A DNA stretch of 64,000 nt from Diploptera punctata (GCA_030220185.1 JASPKZ010010192.1:1-64000), one strand, 5' to 3'; positions 51,719 through 61,561 are shown, numbered from the stretch's first letter. Made by a program: numbers and translations. The notes: generated by a model from the letters alone, not told the origin.

Positions 51719-51805
51719 AGAAGACTGGATATGAGGTGAGGTATAAAACAATTTAATTCAAATCTTAAATTAAACCTCATGGTGATTTATATCCACCAAG
51801 AGTAA

Positions 51806-52290
51806 AATGACAAAACTTATTTCAAACCAGTTGTAACACATGCAGCTGAGACTTGCACATATACAAAGAAGGACTTGAGCAGAATACAAACTACAGAAAT
51901 GAAATGGTACATAAAACAAGGAGAGATAGAATAAGGAACAACAAAATCAGGGAGACATTAAATGTAGAAAAATTAACAACAGACATAGAAAAAAAGTAGA
52001 CTAAAATGGTTTGGACATTTAAAAAGAATGGAAAAGGAAAGACTACCACAAAGACTGTTAAATCACAAGATACAAGGAAAACAACCACAAGGCAGACCAA
52101 GAGGTAGATGGATTAACCAAGTGAAGAAAAGTCTACAAGAGAGAGGACATGACTGGGAAGAACTAAAAAGAAACAAAGCATGGGAAGATAGAGATGGTTA
52201 GAGGCGTATTTGGAATCGACCTTCCGAAAGGAGGACACGATAAGAGGATGGTGATTATGAGTGATTTTTTTGCTATAAAAGTTCAACACC
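51806..52290 (+). mobile_element. LINE C-terminal remnant
   Basis: Frameshifted reading KWFGHLKRMEKERLPQRLLN, GRPRGRWINQVKKSLQERGH and the tail GAGGACACGATAAGAGGATG. Confidence 0.6.
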
Positions 52291-52316
52291 AGTTAATGTT
52301 TATGTTAACAAACGGA

Positions 52317-53016
52317 TGATCAAGTAGTGATTTCCAGTTCAGAAGATGATCTACAAAGAGCTATTTTTAATTTGGAAAAAATAAGTGTCAATTACAATTT
52401 AAAAATTTCAAAGAATAAACTAAAATTTTAGTATTTAAAGGACATGACACCTTAAGAGCAAAATTTTAGAGCAAGTGAACAGTTTTAAATATCCAGGTTT
52501 CAATTTCTCATATGTTAAAACTGAAGATATTAATGACAAAATAAATAAATTTAATCTAATGTGTGGCACTATTAAAAGAACCCTTAAAAACACAAGAAAA
52601 GAAACAAAAAATAAATTTTATAAAGTAATGGCTGTTCCTGTATTGATGTATGGATCAGAATGCTGGACGATCACTAAAAGACAAGAACAAAGATTGGAAG
52701 CAGCTGAGATGCGATTTTTAAGAAATATAGCAGGATATACTCTGCTGGATAAGAAAAGAAATGAAGATATAAGAAAGGAACTAAATATTTTCAAACTTAC
52801 AGACCGAATAATTAAATATAGGAACGACTGGAAAGAACATGTTGATAGAATGCCAGAAGAAATATTTCCAAAATTATTGCTAAATTATAAACCGCACGGA
52901 AGGAGAAACGTTGGACGCCCACACAGAAGATGGTCTGAACAATTTTAACAATTCTAGCTTTCATGAAACCGGAACGAGCCAACAGGTTTAATCCCTGGAT
53001 GATGATGATGATGATG
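52317..53016 (+). mobile_element. 5'-truncated LINE with 15-bp TSD
   Basis: ATGTTAACAAAYGGA at 52302-52316 and 53017-53031. Starts just after the RT active site (DQVVISSSEDDLQRAIFNLE), then MAVPVLMYGSECWTITKRQE, FLRNIAGYTLLDKKRNEDIR and PHGRRNVGRPHRRWSEQF, and a (GAT)n tail. Mostly one open frame (52475-52948), so relatively young. Confidence 0.82.
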
Positions 53017-53494
53017 ATGTTAACAAATGGAATACTTAAACACCTACACATTTTTATGTAAAATCTGTCTCCAGAATAAAATTTTAGAAAGATCTAATCA
53101 ATTTAAATATCTTGGATATTATCTCTCTATCTGGGATGAAAAGGATATCCCTGAAAAAATTATGTTATAATAAAAGTTTAGGAATTATTAATCAAGTTAT
53201 GAAACCATCCCTTGTACAAAAAAACACCAGATTACGTTTATATAACACTTTGGCTAGACCAGTGTTGACCTATGGTAGTGAAGCATGGACACTAAAAAGA
53301 CAACATGAAAGCAGAATAACGTCTTGTGAAATGAGATTCATGCGCAGAACAGCGGATTACACCAGATGGGATCGGAAAAGGAACACCGATATCTTAAAAG
53401 AATTGAAGACTACACCAATTTCGGAATATATTAAACAGTACCAACTAATAATTAAATTAATGTTTTTATTACCTCACCTGATATCCTTTTTCTT

Positions 53495-53533
53495 CTATAC
53501 TGCAGTTTCGGAGCTTATCTCCATCGTCAGTAG
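53495..53533 (-). ncRNA. hammerhead ribozyme motif (canonical core)
   Basis: Minus strand: CTA/TAG stem I, CTGACGA, stem II GGAG/CTCC, GAAA, stem III AC-TGCA-GT, A cleavage base. Confidence 0.74.
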
Positions 53534-53841
53534 CCTTTAGTCGACCGGTGTTTTGCCGTTTCTTGGCGGTTTCCTTCTTACTTCTATCGGTGGACCGATG
53601 AACCTCTGGATCAGGTCAAAATTTGCGGGAGTTTCAAAATTCATGAGTTTGTCTTTTTTGTTTGTTTTTTTTTTGGATATGGATTTTTTCCCAGACTGGG
53701 AAAAAATCCATATCCAAAAAAGACAAACTCATGAATTTTGAAACTCCCGCAAATTTTGACCTGATCCAGAGGTTCATCGGTCCACCGATAGAAGTAAGAA
53801 GGAAACCGCCAAGAAACGACATAACACCGGTAGACTAGAGG

Positions 53842-53880
53842 CTACTGATGATGGAGATAAGCTCCGAAACTGCAGTATAG
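53842..53880 (+). ncRNA. hammerhead ribozyme motif (canonical core)
   Basis: CTA (53842-53844), CTGATGA (53845-53851), stem II GGAG/CTCC, GAAA, AC-TGCA-GT, A at 53877, TAG (53878-53880). Mirror of 53495-53533. Confidence 0.75.
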
Positions 53881-54399
53881 AAGAAAAAGGATATGAGGTG
53901 AGGTAATAAAAACATTAATTTAATTCTTAAATTAAACCTCATAGTGTTCTTTCCCTGTGAAAGTTAAATAAATAAGTACCAACTAAATTGGAAACACCAT
54001 CTTGAAAGAATGAGTTCAAATCGGATCGCCAAAGCTGTTTATAATTATATACCAAGAGGATGAAGATCTCTGGGCCGTCCTATGGAACGCTGGAGCGAAA
54101 ATTTTCTATAGGATCGTAACAGGCCTTGGCCTAATACTTGGAAGGAAGAAGAAATGTTAATGTACTGTGATTGAGACAGAAGTTTTAAAACTCACCTTCT
54201 TCCTCACAAAACAACTAATATATAGATGTAAGGCTAACCTTTGGCATTTTTTATCAAGACTAAGATAATGAAGATAAAATATGCATCAATCATTGCTAAC
54301 GTTTCCTAATTTCTGCTTTCTAATTAACAATTGCAATCTAATTACAATGTGTTTTCAATCTTATTTCCTTATTACTGTTCATAGATATGAACATAAGCT

Positions 54400-54866
54400 A
54401 ATTAACTAACTCACTGGCTCCATTGAACCCATAGGTTCATGGTCATGCAGACACAAGCTCGTATCCTGAGCTAATGTTTTCCAATCATTCCCTGTATAAT
54501 CTACTTCCCTCAAATCATAGTTAATGTTATTCTCCCACCTCATTCTTGATCTACCAACTGGGCGTTTTCCCTCTGGTTTTCCTACAAGAAGCTTCCATGC
54601 ACGTCTTTCATTCCCCATTCATGCCACATGTCCTGTCCATCGCAGTCTATGAGACTTAACTGTTCTTATTATATCTGGCTTCCTATAAAGACCATGTAGT
54701 TCACTGTTATGCAGTCTTCTCCATTCACCTGTCTGTTCATCTCTCTTTGACCCAAAAATTTTTCTAAGAACTTTATTCTCAAATATTCGTAATCTCCTTT
54801 CCTCCCTTGAAGTAAGAGTCCATGTTTCACATCCATATAATATAACTGGTAGAATAATAGTTTTAT
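54400..54866 (-). mobile_element. LINE C-terminus and 3' end, right part continues at 55298
   Basis: Minus reading MGNERRAWKLLVGKPEGKRP, VGRSRMRWENNINYDLREV and upstream FGSKRDEQTGEWR-type sequence. At 54866 it is split by another retroelement and resumes at 55298 with FEEVAEFKYLETIITNRNEM. Confidence 0.78.
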
Positions 54867-55297
54867 TCCCTCAGGGGTCCTCATCTAGGGGATATGTGGA
54901 TGGCGACCACAAGGTGCCCAAGCTGAGCAAAACATTTCTTCCACTTACTTGTGTTTTGCACTCTTTTAACTTTACTATCTAACCTCTCTTGGTTAACTCT
55001 TGTTTTTTTTCGACTCCGATGCTATTAGGGCATCCGAGGGCTAGGGAGTCTTTCCTTTCTTCCATTTCTTCTTTCCTTTATTTTCTTTTCTTCTCCAGAA
55101 AAGCCTGACCAGAGGCTATAAGATGGCAGCCCCATCACTGGTCTTGCCTTCCTTTGGCCAGCAACCAATCGGAGGGACTATTATTATGCTTTCAAGTCTT
55201 ATACGAGAATTTCCCGGAAGGATCAAAACGCTGGAGGGAAAATTTTCTATAGGATCGTAACAGGCCTTGGCCTAATACTTGGAAGGAAGAAGAAGAA
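54867..55297 (+). mobile_element. LINE-tailed short retroelement nested in a LINE
   Basis: 431 bp: GGGGTCCTCATCTAGGGGAT ... GGATCGTAACAGGCCTTGGC, GAAGAAGAAG tail. The uninterrupted site is visible in the sister copy at 26455-26470. Inverse counterpart of 45910-46333. Confidence 0.75.
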
Positions 55298-55525
55298 GAT
55301 ATATTTTCAGTTTAACGTTTTTTGAAAGGAGTTGGGACGTCAAGAGTCTCTGCAATGCATAATAGCACGCATTTCCATAATTGAGCCTATGTTTAATTTC
55401 TTTGTGCATCTCATTCCTATTTGTGATTATTGTTTCTAGGTATTTGAATTCAGCCACTTCCTCAAAATTTCCCTCATTTGTCATTAGCTGTCCATTTCCA
55501 TTATGTAATGTATTTCTATGTGTGA
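55298..55525 (-). mobile_element. LINE RT C-terminal part (continuation)
   Basis: HKEIKHRLNYGNACYYALQR and LLTSQLLSKNVKLKIY, the upstream part of the LINE at 54400-54866. It ends 60 bp from rdgB exon d. Confidence 0.7.
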
Positions 55526-55582
55526 AGATATATTTATTTTTAAATATTAAACTCATATAAAAATTAAAAAATACAAACATAC

Positions 55583-55964
55583 CTTAGAATAAGTTCAGTA
55601 GGTGAATCTTCCGGGCTGATGTCACCGTCAGTGTTAATGGTTGGCACAACGTCAGACTTCTTAATGACAGGAGGGCTCGGCATCTCCTGCTCCGTCTTTT
55701 CGATGCTTCCCAGAGTCGCTTGAAGTGTTTTAGCCACTGAAGAGTCTTGAGGAGTTGTCACAGCGCCCGCCGTGCTGCCGTTCGGTGCTCGATCCAGCTC
55801 ATCACACGAGTCCTGGGACTCACTTTCACCCACTCCCATCTTTTGTTTCAGCGCTTCCTGAGTTTGTCTTTCAATTTGTCGGATGTCGTCCATCGTCAGC
55901 CCATGCCATTCATCTTGCCACGCCCACGCCTGTCGATGTGCTCGAAGCATCGTCTTTCTTAATG
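55583..55964 (-). CDS. rdgB: rdgB exon d, end of PITP domain and acidic linker
   Basis: Begins ALRKTMLRAHRQAWAWQDEW and continues HGLTMDDIRQIERQTQEAL, the C-terminal helix region of the PITP domain. The rest (about 75 residues) is a low-complexity Ser/Asp/Glu/Pro-rich linker ending SPEDSPTELILR. Acceptor ctgcag, donor GTATGT; ends in phase 2. The longest exon in the window (382 nt). Linkers of this sort separate the PITP fold from the FFAT motif in the family. Confidence 0.93.
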
Positions 55965-56058
55965 CTGCAGTCAGTAAACACAAATATTGAACTATTATAG
56001 GAAATATCACTATGACGTTTAATTTTTAAATTTTCATTTCACAAACAAATAAATGATG

Positions 56059-56474
56059 TAAATTAATGAGTCTTTTTTAACATCTTACCTCATATTTTAT
56101 GTTTCTCTAAAAACACGGGAACTAGTTTTCAAGACAAGGATCTCTCTCATTTTCAATCGACATTATGACTTCATTGGAAACTCCATCAATAATGTTGCCA
56201 TCTGGTGTTGATTTGATGAACTTTGATGCCCTGATGAACGTGACCTCATCTCAAAGTTCATCAAATCAACACCAGATGGCAATGTTATTGATGGAGATTC
56301 CAATGAAAATCCGGTAGTCATATTGTCAGTTGAAAATGAGAGAGATCCTTCTCTTGAAAACTAGTTCCCGGGTTTGAAGAAACAAAAAATATGAGGTAAG
56401 ATGTTAAAAAAATGACTCATTAATTTACGAATTAAGAACCTCATAATGCTATTTCCCATATTTAACTATGAAGG
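56059..56474. mobile_element. palindromic PLE with 11-bp TSD
   Basis: AATAAATGATG at 56048-56058 and 56475-56485. Arms CATCTTACCTCATATTTTAT and AAATATGAGGTAAGATGTTA, centre near 56225 (ATGAACTTTGATGCCC). The arm RNA has TTGAAAA, a GAGAG stem and GAAAACTAGTTC, possibly a third hammerhead variant without clear stem I. Confidence 0.82.
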
Positions 56475-56639
56475 AATAAATGATGCTTTAAAATTGCTGA
56501 ATATTCAGAATCAATCTACAAATTATATTTTAAAATCTGAATTTAACAAGAAATAAAAAGACAAAAATTAATCAATCAAAATACACTTCTAAAAGAAAAA
56601 GAAGAAAACAAAAAAATTCAAGTAATTCACCTCCCATCC

Positions 56640-57530
56640 ATTGAAGCACCACCAAATTAAAAAAAGAAATTAAAAAGTTCAACATAGAATTGGCACCGAA
56701 AAACATCTTTAGCCTCAAATAAACAAACATAAGAAATGGAAGAAGAAAATAAAAACATCTTAGGGTTGTAAGAAATCGGAAGTAAAAAAATCAGCAGTAG
56801 CATTCATGCTTGGTCAGAAAAACATTATCTTCTTGTATCTTGTAAGCCCATGTTTTCCCTTAACAGAGATTTAGGCGCTCTCCCCCTACAGGGAAGGATT
56901 TGAACCATACTAATTTAGTTACACTTATTTTTGTATAGATGTCACTTGAGTGGTCCGTGGTCAGCGTTCCGCCTCATACTGACATCTAGGAAACCATGGT
57001 AGTACTAGGACAGGAAAATTCGGTAAATTTTGCTTAGAGACCTTTTCATTCAGGCTTAAGGATCTTTTACAAGCCTGAAAATCTTCAGACTCAGGACCCA
57101 CGGCTTAAAGTCCCTCCCGGAGGACTTGCTCCTTGGATTTTTCCATCCTAAAAAAATCCATCGACCCTGGCCGGGTTTGAACCCGCGATCCTCGGGACCA
57201 GAGGCAAGGAGCATAACCACTAGTCCACCGTAAAAAAAACATCAAATTCAAAGAAAGGCTAAATTAATAAAAGAAATAGAAAAACCTAAAGAACTCACGG
57301 TTTGGGAAAAAATCAACATTAAAAAAAAAAGAAAAACAAGACGAAATTAAACAAATTTTGAAATTCCTGGGGAATGTGATTTGATTTGGAGGTTCATTGG
57401 TCCACCAACAGATCAAGGAAGAAGCTGTGCATCACCACGACACAACGAAGGTCGTGAAAATACTGAAGATGGAATGAATGTTGTTATAAAAACCGGTCTA
57501 AATAGAAGACAGAGGTGAGGTGATAAAATT
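56640..57530 (+). mobile_element. degenerate PLE interrupted by SINE E
   Basis: Fragments VQHRIGTEKH-type and KSAVA..LGQKN before 56825 and LTVWEKINIKKKRK-type after 57240. Ends in a decayed hammerhead at 57461-57505 (CTGAAGA kept, AAAA for GAAA, ACCGGT stem III). Confidence 0.55.
56828..57235 (-). repeat. SINE E (tRNA-derived)
   Basis: The right end is the complement of a tRNA-like head (GGTGGACTAGTGGTTATGCT, GGGTTCAAACCCGGCC); the body contains AAGGATCTTTTACAAGCCTG. Single copy in this window. Confidence 0.65.
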
Positions 57531-57587
57531 ATTACGAAATTCAACATACATGAAAATATATATGAGATATGAAATGTAAAAACTTAC

Positions 57588-57705
57588 CCACATCATGAAT
57601 GAATTTTTCCAACTTTGTTTGCATCCCCCAGTATCGGAACTCCACTCTGCACAGTTTATATGCGCACATTATGGATTTTCCATTAGCAAGAGGCATTTTC
57701 TTACC
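57588..57705 (-). CDS. rdgB: rdgB exon c, PITP domain
   Basis: Encodes GKKMPLANGKSIMCAYKLCR and then VEFRYWGMQTKLEKFIHDV. The CAYKLCRVEFRYWGMQ stretch is a strongly conserved segment of class II PITP domains. Acceptor tttctag and donor GTAAGT are both canonical. It starts in phase 0 and ends with one base of the next codon. No indels or stops. Confidence 0.95.
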
Positions 57706-57994
57706 CTAGAAATTCAATATAAATTATTTACGACAGCATATTGATCCAAACAAGGGTGGACTGCATGAAAAACAGATCTATAAATGGCTTATCTTTCATT
57801 ATTTATTCATCATTTTAGGAGTTGCTATCAACACATTTAACGGGCCGCTACTTAACTGAGAATTTATCCATAAATCTTACAATTTGATGAATGACCACCA
57901 TATATGCTTATTTACTTACTTAATGGTTCATGACCCTTTGAGCCTTTCCCTTCTTAGGAGTTTCTAAACCAAGCTAATTTAGTTATTTCTTATG

Positions 57995-58275
57995 TTTTTA
58001 TTATTCATTTCATACATCTCAATGATGGATAAATTATATTTGAATAATATAACAGGGGAATAATATAACAGGAGCATAATATAACAGGGGAATAATATAA
58101 CAGGGGAAAAATATAACAGGGGAATAATATAACGGGAATTAACAGTATATATAAGAGAAAGATTTGCATTTAGATTGGAGTTTCTTAAGTAGCTCAGTTG
58201 GCAGAGCATTTGTCTAGATTGTGTAAGGTATTGGGTTCAAACCACAGTCTGAGCATATATTTTTCCCTTTAAATA
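57995..58275 (+). repeat. SINE A copy with internal minisatellite
   Basis: Head at 58184-58256 (GTAGCTCAGTTGGCAGAGC, GGTTCAAACC), preceded by TATATAAGAGAAAGATTTGC. The usual body is replaced by a 16-bp tandem repeat (58044-58138). Confidence 0.68.
58044..58138 (+). repeat. 16-bp minisatellite, about six units
   Basis: AATAATATAACAGGGG repeated with single-base variants; starts right after AATTATATTTG and ends in GGGAATTAAC of the SINE. Confidence 0.9.
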
Positions 58276-58292
58276 TAAGTTAGGTATGCTTA

Positions 58293-58530
58293 ATTTAACT
58301 TTTACAGGAATTAATCACTATGAGGTTTAATTTATGGTAAAATCAAATGTTTCCTACCTCTCCTCATATAAATCTTCTAAGTAGATCATGAGGGAAGAAG
58401 AAGAGTTTCTTCCGATCGACATAACATCAGTTGCCAAAATAGTACTGAAGATGAGACCGTTATGGTCTCGAAATCACAATCTACTTAAAAGATTTGTATA
58501 AGGAGAGGTAAGAAACATTTGATTTCACCA
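58293..58530. mobile_element. PLE with 13-bp TSD and strongly shortened left arm
   Basis: TTAGGTATGCTTA at 58280-58292 and 58531-58543. 238 bp: left tail and arm (CACTATGAGGTTTAATTTAT ... TCTTCTAAGTAGATCATG) joins the right arm at about 58391. Confidence 0.85.
58440..58486 (+). ncRNA. hammerhead ribozyme motif (canonical core)
   Basis: AGTA/TACT stem I, CTGAAGA (58444-58450), stem II GAGACC/GGTCTC perfect, GAAA, weakened stem III (ATCACAAT), C. Confidence 0.66.
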
Positions 58531-58728
58531 TTAGGTATGCTTATTTCCCTACAGATTGCATGCAGTCGGAATACTGACCCAATCAGACATCTAGTAGGCA
58601 AAATAGATATTTTTGAAGTTTTTGTTTTTAAATTTATAACTTCTCAATTAATGGCAAATTATATTTGAGAGAGAAAATTTAAGATTAAAATTAAAATTCT
58701 TCACACCTCACCTCATATCGAGTTTTCT

Positions 58729-58768
58729 AATTTTACTGGTTTCAAAACCTAGGTGGTTTCATCTTCAG
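58729..58768 (-). ncRNA. hammerhead ribozyme motif (canonical core)
   Basis: Minus strand: CTGAAGA, stem II AAACC/GGTTT with 5-nt loop, GAAA, short stem III (AC/GT), A cleavage base; stem I partly mismatched. Confidence 0.6.
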
Positions 58769-58844
58769 TAATTTCTTGTTGACTGATATTCTTCATCCTG
58801 GAAATAAGAAGCAGTTCTCCTGGACAACAGAACATCGGTCATCA

Positions 58845-58889
58845 AATTACTGAAGATGAAACCACCTAGGTTTTGAAACTGGTATAATT
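58845..58889 (+). ncRNA. hammerhead ribozyme motif (canonical core)
   Basis: AATTA/TAATT stem I (5 bp), CTGAAGA (58850-58856), stem II AAACC/GGTTT, GAAA, AC-TG-GT minimal stem III, A at 58884. Confidence 0.73.
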
Positions 58890-58989
58890 AGAGGACAGGA
58901 TATGTGATGAGGTGTAAAACATTTTATTTTAAATTTTAAATTAAACCTCATAGTGATTTTCCCTACAACAGTTCAATTAAAAAAAAATG

Positions 58990-59580
58990 TACACCTGAAT
59001 TGGGATTTAGGGTCGTATCTATGAATGCATTAGACCGTAAAAGTTGTACTCTGCTGAGAAAGTTGCATCCAAAAATGTTCTTGCGTACTCAAAAATCTGT
59101 TCATGCGATAAGAATTGTCAACATTCCTAAGCTACCTGGCGAGGTGACTTTGCAGAGAACGAATCGTGAGCAACCCGATGGTAACCGATGTACTTTTAAA
59201 ACCTTGCTGCTTTATCCAAGATGTCGGAACTTGAAGACTTCGATCATGTTTTCAGGATACGCGGAGAAGAGGAATTTGATAGAGTCTACCAAAGAATTCA
59301 ACTGGAAGAACAGGAGAATCGGCATAATATTGCACAATGCACACGTCGTCATATATGGTATTATTTGTGGGACGCAAGCGTAAATGCTTTACTCTAGCAG
59401 ACAAAAATAACGGAAGTGGTTTTATCGCTGAGAATTCTGGATAATTTCTTGTCAATATTACGGAAAAAACTTCTTTCATGCATGACCAGTCAGCGACTTG
59501 CTAATTCAAACTTTGCACGTGCTCATGGAAAAACTCAGCTCACCAAAGACTAATGTATTTGCATGCGGCCCTTAGGCATA
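58990..59580 (+). pseudogene. unrecognised sequence with a 58-codon ORF
   Basis: From 59222 an ATG frame reads MSELEDFDHVFRIRGEEEFD, RVYQRIQLEEQENRHNIAQC, TRRHIWYYLWDASVNAL, then stop. The acidic start and the upstream GGTCGTATCTATGAATGC (which could be a terminal repeat) suggest a decayed DNA transposon, but I do not recognise the family. Confidence 0.3.
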
Positions 59581-59589
59581 CATTTTTCT

Positions 59590-59690
59590 ATTTTAGAAAG
59601 AAAAATTAATTTTTCTCTTCAAATATAATTTGTCATTCAGTGAGAAGTGATAAATTTAAAATAAAAACATTGAAAATAAATTGAACTTCT
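59590..59690 (+). repeat. SINE A tail fragment
   Basis: TTTTTCTCTTCAAATATAAT, TCAGTGAGAAGTGATAAAT and AATAAAAACATTGAAAATA; no tRNA head. Confidence 0.5.
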
Positions 59691-59910
59691 TAGGAAAAAA
59701 CTTCTAATTGAACCAAAAGCCAGTCTAATTAAACAAATAGAAAAACAAAAAGAACTCACGGTTTGGGAAAAAGATCCACATTAAAAAAAAACAAGAAAAA
59801 ACTTATGAACTTTGAAATTCCCGTAAATTCTAATAGGATCTGGACGTTTATCGGTTCACCAACAGAGGGAAGAAAAGTAGTTCTGATTTGCATAACATCA
59901 GTCAACGAGA

Positions 59911-59952
59911 AATTACTGAAGATGAAGCTGCCCAGGCTTTGAAACTGCAGTA
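59911..59952 (+). ncRNA. hammerhead motif, split by a transposon
   Basis: AATTA (59911-59915), CTGAAGA (59916-59922), stem II AAGC/GCTT, GAAA, AC-TGCA-G then TA, where the transposon enters. TATAATTA after 61027 supplies the lost cleavage base and stem I partner. Confidence 0.65.
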
Positions 59953-61027
59953 CAGGGTGTCCCATTCAAACCTCCCTAATTTTAATTAATCATAACTAAT
60001 AAAGTATGTAGCATTATGAAATGAGGCCGGTATTACACGAAACAGAAACAAATGAGGCCGGTATTACACGAAACAGAAACTCAAAGAATTTTCATTGCCA
60101 CACACTAAAACACCTCTATATGTGCACCATTAGTAGCACAAACAATATCAAGTCTGTATTCGATTTCGTGCCACGTTGTGTTCAACATGTCCATTAGTAA
60201 TTTGAAGAGAAACATTTTTGGCCAGACTGGGACCCGAATCTGGGACCTTCGCTTTACCGTACCAATGATCTTCCAACTCAGCTACTGGGGCAAGCTCCAA
60301 TCTAGACACAAATTTTTTCTCTTATATACATTGTAATTCCCGCACACCATATACTTTTATTTTTCTCTTCAAATATAATTTATCCTTCAACGAGAAGTGT
60401 TAAATTAATAATAAAAACATCAACAGAAGCCCTACTAGCTTTATAAAGTAGTGTTTAAATTCCCAATAAAGTCTTCTTAACTAAGAAGCCACCATTTGCA
60501 AAGATGAAGCCACAGCTTCAAGCATTTGGTGCGAGGGAATTACAACATATATAAGAGAAAAATTTGCATCTAGATTGGAGCTTGCCCCGGTAGCTCAGTT
60601 CGAAGAGCACTGGTATGGTAAACCAAAGGTCTTGGGTTCGGGTCCCGGTCTGGGCTAAATTTTTTCTCTTCAAATTAAATTTATCCTTCAATGAGATGTG
60701 TTAAATTAATAATAAAAACAACAACATCCATTGATACTTTTGCAATTGTGTCAAGGATATGGGTTTGTAAATCACGAAGATCGTGTACTGGAGTCGCAAA
60801 CACACAGTCTTTTACATACCCCAAAACAATTTGTGCTCGTTGCTGAGGAGCCGCCATTTTGTTTTATGTCATTATTGTCCAACATGTGACAGATGAATTA
60901 ACTGCAACAATGAAAACAAAAATTCTTTGAGTTTCTCTTTCTTTTAATGCCAACCTCGTTTCATAATTCCGCATACTTTGAGAGTTATGATTAATTAAAA
61001 TGTGGGAGGTTTGAATGGGACACCCTG
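59953..61027. mobile_element. TA-target TIR element, 1075 bp including a nested SINE
   Basis: TIRs CAGGGTGTCCCATTCAAACC and its inverse GGTTTGAATGGGACACCCTG; TA at 59951-59952 and 61028-61029. The remaining internal sequence has no intact transposase. A SINE A dimer occupies about 60195-60728. Confidence 0.85.
60195..60728. repeat. SINE A inverted dimer nested in the TIR element
   Basis: Minus head about 60222-60295, plus head about 60583-60656 (GTAGCTCAGTTCGAAGAGC, GGTTCGGGTCC); complete body between. Ends in TTAATAATAAAAACA. Confidence 0.75.
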
Positions 61028-61160
61028 TATAATTATGAAACTAGATAAGAGGTGAGGTATCAAGTATTTTAATTTAATTTACTGGCTATAAAGTAGTGTT
61101 AAATCGCATTCAAGTCTTCAATTTTCTGGATTATCAAGTTTTTCACCCGATCCGATCCGA

Positions 61161-61470
61161 ATGAGGGTCTTTCCACTTTGCAGCGGTTGCCCTTTTACCA
61201 GCCGGCTGCTGGCCCTACACATCCACATGTGTCAATCACAGAGGTAGATGATCAACAGCCAGTGTAGGGGTGACATGTGGTTATAGCTGGTTCCTCAATC
61301 TGGAGCCGCCACTTATTGTAGCTACCCAATTTCCTCACGATGCTGGATGGGCACCGGTCCCATACTGGCCAAAATACCATGAGAAAATTTCTTCCCCCAT
61401 GGAGACTCGAACCAGCACAAGTCCCGTAACTTTGTGCCAAGGCTTCCTACCTTAACCGCTCGGCTACGGC
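61161..61470 (-). repeat. SINE B copy
   Basis: Inverse of 47272-47600: CACACATGTGTC region, GGGCACCGGTCCCATACTGG, and the head complement (CCTTAACCGCTCGGCTACGG) at the right end. Confidence 0.75.
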
Positions 61471-61561
61471 CCTTAAATAAGTTCTTGCAACTCACCGTTC
61501 AAATTGGAATAAAAACGCAACATTCATTGTATTAATAAAAGCAGAACTTTAAGTTTTATAC

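Larger units (their letters stand above)
50655..51795. mobile_element. composite palindromic PLE
   Basis: Left minus part encodes YEISCNDCNKVYIGKTKKNL, then KQHLRNIKNDEIEKSAIAAH, and PLELTIWEKIYIQKNKYKAM, a GIY-YIG with an intact YIG. The right end (51655-51795) is a plus PLE tail with hammerhead and GATATGAGGTGAGGTATA. Unrelated sequence and a hairpin repeat lie between (51150-51650). Confidence 0.65.
53449..53974. mobile_element. palindromic PLE with 12-bp TSD
   Basis: AGTACCAACTAA at 53437-53448 and 53975-53986. 526 bp with almost perfect arms of about 230 bp meeting at CCCAGACTGGG (about 53695). The right arm carries the extra terminal AAACCTCATAGTG tail and the left arm lacks it. Both arms carry intact hammerheads; the best-preserved palindrome in the window. 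Confidence 0.9.
53050..54155 (+). mobile_element. LINE C-terminal region interrupted by a PLE
   Basis: First part: LYNTLARPVLTYGSEAWTLK, RFMRRTADYTRWDRKRNTDI. After the PLE, 53987 resumes LNWKHHLERMSSNRIAKAVY and the GGATCGTAACAGGCCTTGGC 3' UTR with GAAGAAG tail. Confidence 0.82.
58690..58985. mobile_element. short palindromic PLE
   Basis: Arms CACCTCACCTCATATCGAGT and GACAGGATATGTGATGAGGT, centre near 58800; right tail TAAATTAAACCTCATAGTG. Hammerheads in both arms. Confidence 0.8.
59700..61090 (+). mobile_element. PLE interrupted by a mariner-type element that holds a SINE
   Basis: Left part encodes SLIKQIEKQKELTVWEK-type sequence and the hammerhead up to 59952; after the insertion the arm resumes at 61028 with TATAATTATGAAACTAGATA and AGAGGTGAGGTATC. 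Three nested layers. Confidence 0.8.

Noticed and set aside
56090..56365. Confident hammerhead call in the arms of 56059-56474
   Set aside because: TTGAAAA, a GAGAG stem and GAAAACTAGTTC are suggestive, but I could not find complementary stem I strands, so it is only mentioned under the element.
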